Shown piece after piece: positions 43,456 through 52,378 of a DNA stretch of 64,000 nucleotides. Positions within the stretch are counted from its first letter, which is position 1. Every line of letters begins with the position of its first letter. Both the position numbers and the translations under genes were made by a program. The stretch comes from Streptomyces sp. Sge12 (GTDB taxonomy: Bacteria; Actinomycetota; Actinomycetes; Streptomycetales; Streptomycetaceae): positions 4,359,501 to 4,423,500 of the forward strand of contig NZ_CP020555.1 in assembly GCF_002080455.1 (NCBI RefSeq), written 5' to 3'. The notes beneath the pieces were generated by a model, which did not search any database, had not been told where the DNA came from, and was given only the letters and a program-made list of their open reading frames with translations.

Positions 43456-44889
43456 TCAGTCGGCAAGCGCCGAGAGCTGGGCCGTGAACCAGGCCGTCGG
43501 GGGGAGGGACGTCGCCGCCGCCGCGAGGCGCTTGGTGCGTTCCGCGCGCTCGGCCATCGGCATCGACAGCGCCGCGTGCAGCGCATCCGCCGTCGCCGTC
43601 ACGTCGTACGGGTTCACCGTCAGCGCGTCCTGGCGGAGCTCCTCGTACGCCCCCGCCCCGGTGGACAGCACCAGCACGCACCCCGCCTCCGACACCACCG
43701 GGATCTCCTTCGCCACCAGGTTCATCCCGTCCCGCACCGGGTTCACCAGCGCCACGTCCGCCAGCCGGTACGCCGCCAGGGAGCGCGCGAAGTCGTCCTT
43801 CACCGACACCAGCACCGGCTGCCAGTCCTCCGTACCGAACTCCGCGTTGATCTCCTCGGCCAGCTCCGCCACCGCCGCCGTGTACTCCCGGTACACCCGC
43901 AGGTCCTGCCGCGACGGGTACGCCGACGCCAGGTGGACCACCCGGCCGTGCCACTGCGGGCGCGTGGTCAGCAGCTCCCGGTACGCCAGCAGGCCGCGCA
44001 GGATGTTCTTCGACAGCTCGGTGCGGTCCACGCGGACGATCGTCCGCAGGCCGTCCACCTCTGCCCGCAGCTCCGCCAGCTTGTCATTCACCTCCGGCCG
44101 GTGCGCCAGCGCCCGCAGCTCGTCGCCGTCCACGCCCAGCGGGTACGCCCGCACGCTCGTGGTGCGGGCGGGCCACACCGAGTACCGGTGGTGCTCCACG
44201 ACCGAGCCCTCGCGGACCTCGGCCTGCCCCCACGCGTCGTCCAGCCGCGCCGAGCCGAGGAACTCGGCCGCCCAGGCCTCGGTGTGGAAGCCGAGCACGT
44301 CCGCGCCGAGCATCCCCCACAGCAGGGTCTCGCGGACCACGTCCGGCAGCATCGAGAGGTAGGCGGGCGCGGCCCACGGGGTGTGCGTGAAGTGCGCGAT
44401 CCGCAGGTCGGGGCGCAGCACCCGGAGCAGTCCCGGGACCAGCGCCAGGTGGTAGTCCTGCACCAGCACCGACGCGCCCTGCCCGGCCTCCTCGGCCAGG
44501 GCCTCGGCGAAGGCCTGGTTGTAGCGCTCGTACGACTCCCACCGGCGGCGGAACTCCGCGTCGAAGACCGGCTCGCGCGGGATGTCGTAGAGGTGGTGGT
44601 GGGTGAACCACAGCACAGAGTTGGCGATGCCGTTGTACGCGTCGTCGTACATGGTGGGATCGATATCCAGCATGCGGACGCCCGGTTCGGCGACGCCCCG
44701 CCGGACCGCCTCGCGGTCCGCGTCCGAGAGTGCCGCGCAGATCCACAGCGCGTCCGGTTGCTCGGCGAGAGCGGTGGAGAGTCCGGAGACGAGACCGCCC
44801 CCGCCGCGCCGGGCGCTGAGCGTCCCGTCCTCGGCGAGGGCGTAGGAGAGGGGGCCGCGGTTCGCTGCAACGAGTACCTGGGAAGCCAT
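43456..44889 (-). CDS. otsA: Trehalose-6-phosphate synthase
   Basis: A 477-residue GT20 retaining glycosyltransferase that joins UDP- or ADP/GDP-glucose to glucose-6-P. Conserved parts are NRGPLSY at the N-terminus, VLVQDYHLALVPGLLR, HFTHTPWAAP and VDRTELSKNILRGL, plus VNPVRDGMNLVAKE in the donor site. It is convergent with otsB, so trehalose synthesis relies on two promoters. GpgS lies upstream on the same strand, forming a compatible-solute cluster. Confidence 0.95.
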   Translation of the reverse strand: MASQVLVAANRGPLSYALAEDGTLSARRGGGGLVSGLSTALAEQPDALWICAALSDADREAVRRGVAEPGVRMLDIDPTMYDDAYNGIANSVLWFTHHHLYDIPREPVFDAEFRRRWESYERYNQAFAEALAEEAGQGASVLVQDYHLALVPGLLRVLRPDLRIAHFTHTPWAAPAYLSMLPDVVRETLLWGMLGADVLGFHTEAWAAEFLGSARLDDAWGQAEVREGSVVEHHRYSVWPARTTSVRAYPLGVDGDELRALAHRPEVNDKLAELRAEVDGLRTIVRVDRTELSKNILRGLLAYRELLTTRPQWHGRVVHLASAYPSRQDLRVYREYTAAVAELAEEINAEFGTEDWQPVLVSVKDDFARSLAAYRLADVALVNPVRDGMNLVAKEIPVVSEAGCVLVLSTGAGAYEELRQDALTVNPYDVTATADALHAALSMPMAERAERTKRLAAAATSLPPTAWFTAQLSALAD

Positions 44890-44935
44890 GCGGCCAACCT
44901 AGCCCGGCCCGCGCCCCCTCAAACCGTACGATCGC

Positions 44936-45961
44936 TCACGCCACGCGACGCAGCGCGTACTCCTTGATGCCCGCCATCGGCGGCCGCTCCTCGGTGTCCA
45001 CCGGGTACGTCCGCGGTACGAAGCCCTCCGGTCCGCGCTCGAACTGCGTCAGCTCCGGCCGTACGAGGTGTCCGCGCGAGAGCCGTACCTGGGCGGTGCG
45101 GTAGATCGCCGCGGCCATCCGGCCCAGCGCCTGCCCGTCCTGATGGCGGTGGATCCGTACGCCCACGTCCACCTGGGCCAGCGCGTCCAGCCCGACCGTG
45201 TGCAGCGCGTCGACCAGCAGGCCCAGCTCGACGCCGTACCCGACGGGGAACGGCAGCCGTTCCAGCAGGCAGCGGCGTACGGCGTACTCGCCGCCCAGCG
45301 GCTGGACGAAGCCGGCCAGCTGCGGCCAGTGCAGGTTCAGGAGCGGGCGGGCGACCAGCTCGGTGACGCGGCCGCCCTGGCCGGGGGTCCTGCCGGGGGC
45401 GAGCCCGTCGAATTCCGGGCCCAGCGGCCGGTCGTACATCGCCTTGACGAACTGCACGTCCGGATCGGTGAGCAGCGGGCCCACGATCCCGGAGACGAAG
45501 GTGGCGGAGAAGTCCCGCAGGTCGGCGTCGACGAAGCAGACGATGTCCCCGTCGGTGGCCAGCAGCGAGCGCCACAGCACCTCGCCCTTGCCGGGCAGCG
45601 CCGGGATGCGGGGCAGCACCTCGTCGCGGTGCACCACCCGGGCCCCGGCCTTCGCCGCGACCTCGGCGGTGCGGTCGCTGGAGCCCGAGTCGAGGACGAC
45701 CAGTTCGTCGACCAGGGGGACGGGCAGTCCCTCGATCAGCTCACGCCGGATCACTTCGACGATCGCGCCGACCGTCGCCTCCTCGTCCAGCGCGGGCAGC
45801 ACCACGCTGACCGTGGTCCCGGCCGCCCGTTTCCGGTCGAGCAGCTGGTCGAGCGGTCGGTCGGCGGCGGACCAGGAGCGGTCGGCCAGCCATCGCTCCA
45901 CCTCTTCCAGCACCCTCAGCACTCCCTGCGTGTCGGCGATATCCGCCGGTATGTGATCCAT
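44936..45961 (-). CDS. gpgS: Glucosyl-3-phosphoglycerate synthase
   Basis: A 341-residue GT-A (GT81) enzyme that transfers glucose from UDP-glucose to 3-phosphoglycerate. It starts glucosylglycerate and, in mycobacteria, methylglucose lipopolysaccharide. The GT-A core begins VSVVLPALDEEATVGAIV. The metal-binding DAD is in VCFVDADLRDF, and the acceptor region contains QPLGGEYAVRR and PVGYGVELGLLVD. It is 46 bp upstream of otsA on the same strand, consistent with one osmolyte operon. Confidence 0.9.
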   Translation of the reverse strand: MDHIPADIADTQGVLRVLEEVERWLADRSWSAADRPLDQLLDRKRAAGTTVSVVLPALDEEATVGAIVEVIRRELIEGLPVPLVDELVVLDSGSSDRTAEVAAKAGARVVHRDEVLPRIPALPGKGEVLWRSLLATDGDIVCFVDADLRDFSATFVSGIVGPLLTDPDVQFVKAMYDRPLGPEFDGLAPGRTPGQGGRVTELVARPLLNLHWPQLAGFVQPLGGEYAVRRCLLERLPFPVGYGVELGLLVDALHTVGLDALAQVDVGVRIHRHQDGQALGRMAAAIYRTAQVRLSRGHLVRPELTQFERGPEGFVPRTYPVDTEERPPMAGIKEYALRRVA

Positions 45962-46090
45962 CTCGAGGTTCGGACGCCTGTCTCAACCGCCCGGCCCTTC
46001 GGTTACAGTCTTGAACAACGCGAAGGGCCACCGCATGCCGGGGGTCCTCGTGACAAACGCCCGGGCGCGCCGAAGAGCGCGTCGCCCGGT

Positions 46091-46230
46091 GCCATACCGC
46101 TCATCCAGAGGGGCAGAGGGACACGGCCCGTTGAAGCCCCGGCAACCCTCCAGTCGGTTCTCGCGATCGCGCACATCAGCGACGTCAGCGAGGTCCCCGG
46201 CTAGGGAAGGTGCCAATTCCGTCTCATGGC
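46091..46230 (+). promoter_or_regulatory. SAM-I (S-box) riboswitch in the thrC leader
   Basis: The S-box pattern is present: CTCATCCAGAGGGGCAGAGG, then GGACACGGCCCGTTGAAGCC, CCGGCAACC, and the 3' AAGGTGCCAATTCC. P1 can be closed by GCCAT (46091-46095) with ATGGC (46226-46230). Binding of SAM is expected to reduce downstream expression. A short start codon lies within P1, so control could be translational. Confidence 0.9.
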
Positions 46231-46273
46231 GAAGTGCGCCATGGGGAAGATGAGGAGAAAGGGCCTCGCCATC

Positions 46274-47548
46274 ATGGCTGCACAGACTGTCGCCACCTCT
46301 GTTGATCTCGGACCTGCCACCGGCCTTTCCTGTCGCGAGTGCGGTACCCGTTTCGAGCTCGGCCCCATCTTCGCGTGCGCCGAGTGCTTCGGACCGCTGG
46401 AAGTCGCCTACGACCTCCCGACCGGTGACCCCGAGACCCTGCGCGCCGCGATCGAGGCCGGCCCCAACAACATCTGGCGCTACGCGCCGCTGCTGCCCGT
46501 CCCCGCGGACGTGGCCGCCAAGCCCAGCCTGAACCCCGGCTTCACCAAGCTCGTGGACGCGGCCAACCTGGCCAAGGAGCTGGGCGTCACCGGCAAGCTG
46601 TACGTCAAGGACGACTCCGGCAACCCGACGCACTCCTTCAAGGACCGCGTCGTGGCCATCGCCGTCGAGGCCGCCCGTGCCTTCGGCTTCACCACCCTGT
46701 CCTGCTCCTCGACCGGCAACCTGGCCGGCGCCGTCGGCGCCGCGGCCGCCCGGGCCGGCTTCCGCTCCTGCGTGTTCATCCCGCACGACCTGGAGCAGGG
46801 CAAGGTCGTCATGGCCGGTGTGTACGGCGGCGACCTGGTCGGCATCGAGGGCAACTACGACGACGTCAACCGCTTCTGCTCCGAGCTCATCGGCGACCCG
46901 CTGGGCGAGGGCTGGGGCTTCGTCAACGTCAACCTCCGTCCGTACTACGGCGAGGGCTCCAAGACCCTGGCGTACGAGATCTGCGAGCAGCTCGGCTGGC
47001 AGCTGCCCGACCAGATCGTGATCCCGATCGCGTCCGGCTCCCAGCTGACGAAGATCGACAAGGGTCTGCAGGAGCTCATCAAGCTGGGCCTGGTCGAGGA
47101 CAAGCCGTACAAGATCTTCGGTGCGCAGGCCGAGGGCTGCTCCCCGGTGTCGACCGCGTTCAAGGCCGGTCACGACGTGGTCCGCCCGCAGAAGCCGAAC
47201 ACCATCGCCAAGTCCCTCGCGATCGGCAACCCGGCGGACGGTCCGTACGTCCTGGACATCGCGCGCCGCACCGGCGGTTTCGTCGAGGACGTGAACGACG
47301 AGCAGGTCGTCGAGGCCATCAAGATCCTCGCGCAGACCGAGGGCATCTTCGCCGAGACCGCGGGCGGCGTGACCGTCGGCGTGACGAAGAAGCTCATCGA
47401 CAACGGGCAGCTCGACCCGACGCTGACCACCGTCGTCCTCAACACCGGTGACGGCCTCAAGACCCTGGAGGCGGTGGCCGCGGACAGCGGGCAGACCGCC
47501 ACCATCCGCCCGAGCCTGGACGCGTTCCGCGCCGCCGGCCTGGCCTAG
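46274..47548 (+). CDS. thrC: Threonine synthase
   Basis: A 424-residue PLP enzyme that turns O-phosphohomoserine into threonine. The PLP lysine is K123 in DSGNPTHSFKDR, the phosphate loop is CSSTGNLAGAVGA, and the N-terminus has C20-x2-C23 and C35-x2-C38, a zinc-ribbon-like pair seen in actinobacterial ThrC. ATG 46274 gives the family-typical MAAQTVA opening. An earlier in-frame ATG at 46226 lies in the riboswitch closing stem. The SAM-I riboswitch makes methionine/SAM status control threonine flux. The stop codon overlaps a long inverted repeat. Confidence 0.92.
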   Translation: MAAQTVATSVDLGPATGLSCRECGTRFELGPIFACAECFGPLEVAYDLPTGDPETLRAAIEAGPNNIWRYAPLLPVPADVAAKPSLNPGFTKLVDAANLAKELGVTGKLYVKDDSGNPTHSFKDRVVAIAVEAARAFGFTTLSCSSTGNLAGAVGAAAARAGFRSCVFIPHDLEQGKVVMAGVYGGDLVGIEGNYDDVNRFCSELIGDPLGEGWGFVNVNLRPYYGEGSKTLAYEICEQLGWQLPDQIVIPIASGSQLTKIDKGLQELIKLGLVEDKPYKIFGAQAEGCSPVSTAFKAGHDVVRPQKPNTIAKSLAIGNPADGPYVLDIARRTGGFVEDVNDEQVVEAIKILAQTEGIFAETAGGVTVGVTKKLIDNGQLDPTLTTVVLNTGDGLKTLEAVAADSGQTATIRPSLDAFRAAGLA

Positions 47549-47709
47549 GGGGTGTCCGGCGGGTCAGGGCCGGGTCCCCGGCCCGCCCGGCACCGCGCCT
47601 TGCCGCGTTGTCGTCGGTCGCCGACGCTCCGCGTCGACTCCCTCCTCCGCCTTGCAATGCACGGCACCAGACGACCCGGGGACCCGGCCCTGACCCGCCG
47701 GACACCCCC
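47548..47709. repeat. 162-bp MITE-like element with perfect 34-bp terminal inverted repeats
   Basis: The arms are 47548-47581 and 47676-47709. The left begins GGGGGTGTCCGGCGGGTCAG and the right is its exact complement through GGACACCCCC. The 94-bp centre has its own CGACGC/GCGTCG hairpin and GGCACC motifs near both ends, and codes for nothing convincing. It begins in the last base of the thrC stop and sits directly before the MoaD-like gene. It probably acts as terminator or attenuator as well. Confidence 0.88.
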
Positions 47710-47741
47710 TCTCCCCGCCCTACCGGAAAGGCAGTAGCGCC

Positions 47742-48020
47742 ATGAGCGTCAACGTCCGCATCCCCACCATCCTGCGCACCTACACCGGCGGCGCCGCCGA
47801 GGTCCCCGCCGAGGGCGCGACCCTCGCCGAGGTCATCGAGTCCCTGGAGAAGAGCCACCCGGGGATCGCCGCGCGCGTCCTGGACGACCAGGGCAAGCTG
47901 CGCCGTTTCGTGAACGTCTACGTGAACGACGACGACGTGCGCTTCGAGGGCGGGCTGCAGGCGGCGACGCCGGACGGCGCCGGCGTCTCGATCATCCCGG
48001 CCGTGGCGGGCGGTTGCTGA
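47742..48020 (+). CDS. MoaD/ThiS-family sulfur carrier (CysO-like), C-terminus GGC
   Basis: A 92-residue ubiquitin-fold protein. VRIPTILRTYTGG opens the beta-grasp, FVNVYVNDDDVRF is central, and IIPAVAGGC ends it. Family members carry sulfur as a C-terminal Gly-Gly thiocarboxylate. The extra Cys after GG means the tail would need trimming by a JAMM peptidase (Mec/QbsD type) before activation. Adjacent thrC and the sulfur-amino-acid riboswitch fit a CysO-like role in cysteine synthesis. GGAAAGG precedes the ATG. Confidence 0.85.
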   Translation: MSVNVRIPTILRTYTGGAAEVPAEGATLAEVIESLEKSHPGIAARVLDDQGKLRRFVNVYVNDDDVRFEGGLQAATPDGAGVSIIPAVAGGC

Positions 48021-48067
48021 ATGCCCGGATCCCCGGGATCACCTGACTGGTGACACGCGCAAACCGA

Positions 48068-48102
48068 AATTGCCCCCTCCGCTAGAAGCGGAGGGGGCAA
48101 TT
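48068..48102. terminator. Strong terminator after the sulfur-carrier gene
   Basis: AATTGCCCCCTCCGC pairs perfectly with GCGGAGGGGGCAATT across TAGAA, followed by CTGCTT. Confidence 0.92.
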
Positions 48103-48318
48103 CTGCTTGATTGGGCACGGTAGGGTTGGGGAAGTCCCCTCCGCTGTTCTTGCCCCCTGCATATGAACGGGCCGCGCAAGGGTCGACATCGGGCCAACAT
48201 GCGAGTGCGGTATGGGGCTTTGGCGAGATATGCCCGGCCCGAGTTGCCCGGGAGTATGGCAAATTTTCACTCTATTTCAATGTTTCTCGGTGTCCAGAAT
48301 TCTCATCGGATTGACCTG
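48103..48318. other. Unusually AT-rich gap before the cold-shock gene
   Basis: Around 48255-48310 there are runs such as GGCAAATTTTCACTCTATTT, far from the local base composition. No gene is supported on either strand. It may be an upstream promoter element or binding region for the cold-shock gene. Confidence 0.4.
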
Positions 48319-48346
48319 TTGCAGACAGCATCCGCGCAGATACATT
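48319..48346 (+). promoter_or_regulatory. Probable promoter of the cold-shock gene
   Basis: TTGCAG (-35) and TACATT (-10) are spaced 16 bp in a locally AT-rich stretch. This leaves a leader of about 83 nt before the ATG. Confidence 0.45.
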
Positions 48347-48435
48347 CAGCCTCGGTCGACGCGTTCCGACGCAAGTTCTGACCCGGGATCGCGAAGTGCG
48401 TTCCTGCGCAAGGGCCAGTAATAGGGGAGTTAGGC

Positions 48436-48642
48436 ATGGCTCAGGGCACCGTCAAGTGGTTCAACGCGGAGAAGGGCTACGGCTTCATCGCGGTCGACGG
48501 TGGTGCGGATGTGTTCGTCCACTACAGCGCCATCCAGATGGACGGGTACCGCACCCTTGAAGAGGGTCAGCGGGTCGAGTTCGAGATCTCGCAGGGCCAG
48601 AAGGGTCCGCAGGCGGACATGGTCAAGCTCGCACTCGGCTAG
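48436..48642 (+). CDS. Cold-shock protein, CspA family
   Basis: A 68-residue single CSD protein. RNP1 is KGYGFIAV and RNP2 is VFVHYSAI, with the aromatic nucleic-acid face intact (W9, F10, Y16, F18). It is an RNA chaperone in its family. GGGGAG 6 nt before the ATG supports the start. Strong terminators on both sides make it monocistronic. Confidence 0.95.
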   Translation: MAQGTVKWFNAEKGYGFIAVDGGADVFVHYSAIQMDGYRTLEEGQRVEFEISQGQKGPQADMVKLALG

Positions 48643-48697
48643 TCCTGGCGCGATCGACCGCCGACGCACAGTGTGCATCGAAGACCTGGAACACCAT

Positions 48698-48735
48698 GAG
48701 GGGCCCACATCCTGGACACGGGATGGGGGCCCCTC
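48698..48735 (+). terminator. Cold-shock gene terminator
   Basis: GAGGGGCCC pairs with GGGCCCCTC and an inner CATCC/GGATG extends the stem. Confidence 0.8.
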
Positions 48736-48775
48736 CTGCGTATGCCCGGTAGTGGCGGGGCTTTGCACCAAGCCG

Positions 48776-48802
48776 CTTGCACTCGAGGGGGTCGAGTGCT
48801 AA
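48776..48802. promoter_or_regulatory. CIRCE element 1 (HrcA operator) upstream of groEL
   Basis: CTTGCACTC-N9-GAGTGCTAA, with two mismatches in the left arm. TTGCAC (48777-48782) and TAATCA (48800) are spaced 17 bp, so this element overlaps the core promoter. Confidence 0.85.
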
Positions 48803-48811
48803 TCATTGGCG

Positions 48812-48838
48812 TTAGCACTCTCCACGTGAGAGTGCTAC
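48812..48838. promoter_or_regulatory. CIRCE element 2 (HrcA operator) upstream of groEL
   Basis: TTAGCACTC-N9-GAGTGCTAC, one mismatch. It is placed just downstream of the probable transcription start. Confidence 0.92.
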
Positions 48839-48969
48839 TGAAACGAGGACCGGGTCGGTGAGGCCCGCAGGGTCCGGTGGGAAGGAACCGCCGGGCACGC
48901 AGGCCGTCCGTCGCGGGCGCGGGCGCGGTCCTGGGAGCAATCCACCGCTGTCCGGGAGGACCACTTCAG

Positions 48970-50592
<1,623 letters not shown>

Positions 50593-50634
50593 TCGACCCC
50601 GGCTCCGGCCACTGGTTGATCGGCTGTTCTCGAA

Positions 50635-50667
50635 CGAGGGCGGCACCCCCACGGGGGTGCCGCCCTC
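50635..50667 (+). terminator. groEL2 terminator
   Basis: CGAGGGCGGCACCCCC pairs with GGGGGTGCCGCCCTCG around AC, a 16-bp stem. Confidence 0.9.
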
Positions 50668-50689
50668 GGGCGTTTCGCCGGGGGCGGCC

Positions 50690-50815
50690 TCAGGCGGCGG
50701 GGTGCGCGATGAAGGTGACCTCTTCGTGGTCCCCGCCGAGGGCGATGTTCAGTCCGGCGTCCAAGGCGTGCGCGAGGCGGCGCAGCAGGGGCAGGGGTCC
50801 CGGTGCGATGTGCAT
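50690..50815 (-). CDS. Possible 41-residue small protein
   Basis: MHIAPGPLPLLRRLAHALDA then GLNIALGGDHEEVTFIAHPA and a last A. The acidic-hydrophobic ending looks like real protein and codon third positions are G/C-biased. There is no good Shine-Dalgarno, and the open frame continues upstream in trpF antisense. Conservation would decide. It is convergent with groEL2 and divergent from trpF. Confidence 0.35.
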   Translation of the reverse strand: MHIAPGPLPLLRRLAHALDAGLNIALGGDHEEVTFIAHPAA

Positions 50816-50873
50816 ACCAAGGAGTGAAACGGGTCGGCGCCGTTGATGCGGGGTGCGGTGGAAGACTGGGCGC

Positions 50874-51479
50874 ATGAGCGATCTCTTCGTCAAGATCTGC
50901 GGCTTGAAGACCGCGCACGACGTCGACGTGGCCGTGGCGGCCGGGGCCGACGCCGTCGGGTTCGTCTTCGCGCCCGGCAGTCCGCGTACGGTCGATGCCG
51001 CGGTCGCGCGGGAGCTCGCCGCGCGGGTGCCGGACGGTGTGCTCACCGTCGGGGTGTTCCGGGGGCAGTCGGTGGCGCAGGTGCGCCGGTTCGCCGAGGA
51101 GAGCGGGGTGCGCGGGGTGCAGCTGCACGGCGAGGAGGGCCCCGAGGACTTCGCGGCGCTGCGCGCCGACGGCCGGACCCTGCTGCGGGCCACCGCCGAG
51201 CACGTGGAGCGCTGCGGCGAGTACGGCGAGGACCTGCTGCTGCTGGACGCTCCCGACCCGGGCTCAGGCAAGCCGTGGAACTGGGGCTCGGCGGACTTCA
51301 CCGCGCCCGAGGGGCGCTGGCTGCTGGCCGGCGGCCTGAACCCGGGCAATGTGCGGGAGGCGGTCCGGGTGACCGGCGCCTGGGGCGTGGACGTGTCCAG
51401 CGGGGTGGAGCGGGAGCGCGGCGTGAAGGCGCCGGAGCTGATCCGCGCCTTCATCGAGACGGCCAGGGCCACCCTCTAG
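50874..51479 (+). CDS. trpF: Phosphoribosylanthranilate isomerase
   Basis: A 201-residue (beta/alpha)8 isomerase of tryptophan synthesis. The catalytic Cys9 is in FVKICGLKT and the catalytic Asp is D125 in LLLLDAPDPGSGKPWNWG. Phosphate-binding loops are LAGGLNPGNV and GVDVSSGVE. Many Streptomyces lack a dedicated TrpF because PriA does both TrpF and HisA reactions, so its presence outside any trp operon is notable. AAGACT ends 6 nt before the ATG, and no Shine-Dalgarno is seen. It lies in a variable-looking region between groEL2 and protease genes. Confidence 0.88.
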   Translation: MSDLFVKICGLKTAHDVDVAVAAGADAVGFVFAPGSPRTVDAAVARELAARVPDGVLTVGVFRGQSVAQVRRFAEESGVRGVQLHGEEGPEDFAALRADGRTLLRATAEHVERCGEYGEDLLLLDAPDPGSGKPWNWGSADFTAPEGRWLLAGGLNPGNVREAVRVTGAWGVDVSSGVERERGVKAPELIRAFIETARATL

Positions 51480-51537
51480 TACCGGCGAGCAGGGTGACGA
51501 TCACGAAGGCCGTGCGGCGGGTCCTGGCGAGGGTCAT
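51451..51537 (-). CDS. Possible 28-residue hydrophobic micro-protein
   Basis: MTLARTRRTAFVIVTLLAGT is basic at the N-terminus and then hydrophobic, like a short signal or membrane peptide. GAGGA lies about 8 nt before the ATG. It overlaps the trpF 3' end on the other strand. The evidence is weak and rests on ribosome-site and composition only. Confidence 0.22.
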   Translation of the reverse strand: MTLARTRRTAFVIVTLLAGTRGWPWPSR

Positions 51538-51636
51538 GAGGTCGGTCCTCGGTGGTGTCGGGGAAGGGGGCCGACCTCCATTGCGCCCCCGTGCGGGCGC
51601 CCGCGTCACGGCGCGGACATTCGGGGCTTGACGGGG

Positions 51637-51659
51637 CGCCCTCCCGGGCCGGGAGGGCG
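51637..51659. terminator. Bidirectional hairpin between trpF and the I9 gene
   Basis: CGCCCTCCC pairs with GGGAGGGCG across GGGCC. Confidence 0.7.
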
Positions 51660-51671
51660 GGAGCCAGGGTG

Positions 51672-52010
51672 TCAGAAGCCGGGGCCGAAGCCGATGGCCC
51701 GGCCGTCCTCCTCGACGGCCTCGACGTCCTGCATCTCCCGCAGGGCCTTGACCTGGGCGGGGCTCAGCCGGGCGGAGAAGCCGTGCAGGACGGTGCGGTA
51801 GACGTGTACGGGGGTGGCGTCGACCCGCTCGGCCACGGAGGCCGGGTCGACTTCCTCCCGCACGGTGACGATGTACGTGGCGTGGTCGGCGGGAGCCGTG
51901 TGCGGTACGGGTTCCGGCACGTCGGCGGTGGCCGCAGCCACGGGCAGGGCGGCGACGGCGGCCAGTACGGCGACGGCCACGGTCAGGGTTCGGCTCAGAC
52001 GGATGCGCAT
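51672..52010 (-). CDS. Secreted free-standing peptidase inhibitor I9-like protein
   Basis: 112 residues: a signal peptide (1-29, ending ATA-D) and a single Inhibitor_I9 domain (YIVTVREEVDPASVAERV, VYRTVLHGFSARLSPAQV, MQDVEAVEEDGRAIGF). The domain is the same fold as the propeptide of the two neighbouring subtilases, including the GFSA/GFAA hallmark, but no peptidase domain follows. Such a protein could inhibit or help fold the adjacent proteases in trans. It is divergent from them across a 368-bp gap. Confidence 0.82.
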   Translation of the reverse strand: MRIRLSRTLTVAVAVLAAVAALPVAAATADVPEPVPHTAPADHATYIVTVREEVDPASVAERVDATPVHVYRTVLHGFSARLSPAQVKALREMQDVEAVEEDGRAIGFGPGF

Positions 52011-52180
52011 GGCCCGAGGCCATCACGCGCGGCCGGGCGGGTCAACGAAGCCCGCGGGTGTGGCGGGGGTACGGGCGGCGCACCGGCCGTGCGCCCCCTG
52101 ATCTGGGGGCGGACCGTACGGGTGATCCTGCCGGGCGGGCCACCGGCCGCGCGGGCCGGAGTGCGCCCGGTGCGGCACAG

Positions 52181-52198
52181 CGGGATAACCCTTTCTGC
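52181..52198. promoter_or_regulatory. Shared 18-bp motif upstream of subtilase 1
   Basis: CGGGATAACCCTTTCTGC matches 53678-53695 at 16 of 18 positions. It lies 198 bp before the subtilase 1 start and about 170 bp before the divergent I9 gene. The 368-bp gap 52011-52378 holds no gene. Confidence 0.5.
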
Positions 52199-52378
52199 GC
52201 GCCGCGCGCGCCACGGCGTGTCGGCGCGTACCGGACGGGCAACCAGGTGAAGCCGGTGATTCAACCGGCCGGGCGGTGGCACCGATGAAGCCGAGGGCCG
52301 CCCCGCAGGAGCACGTGGTGCCGTTTGGGCGGCCCACACCCATGTCTTCCTTCCCCACCCCGTCAGGGAGTTCCTTCC

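Noticed and set aside
48103..48435. Small overlapping frames upstream of the cold-shock gene
   Set aside because: No ribosome sites, no G/C third-position bias and no conserved-looking sequence. Better explained as promoter and leader.
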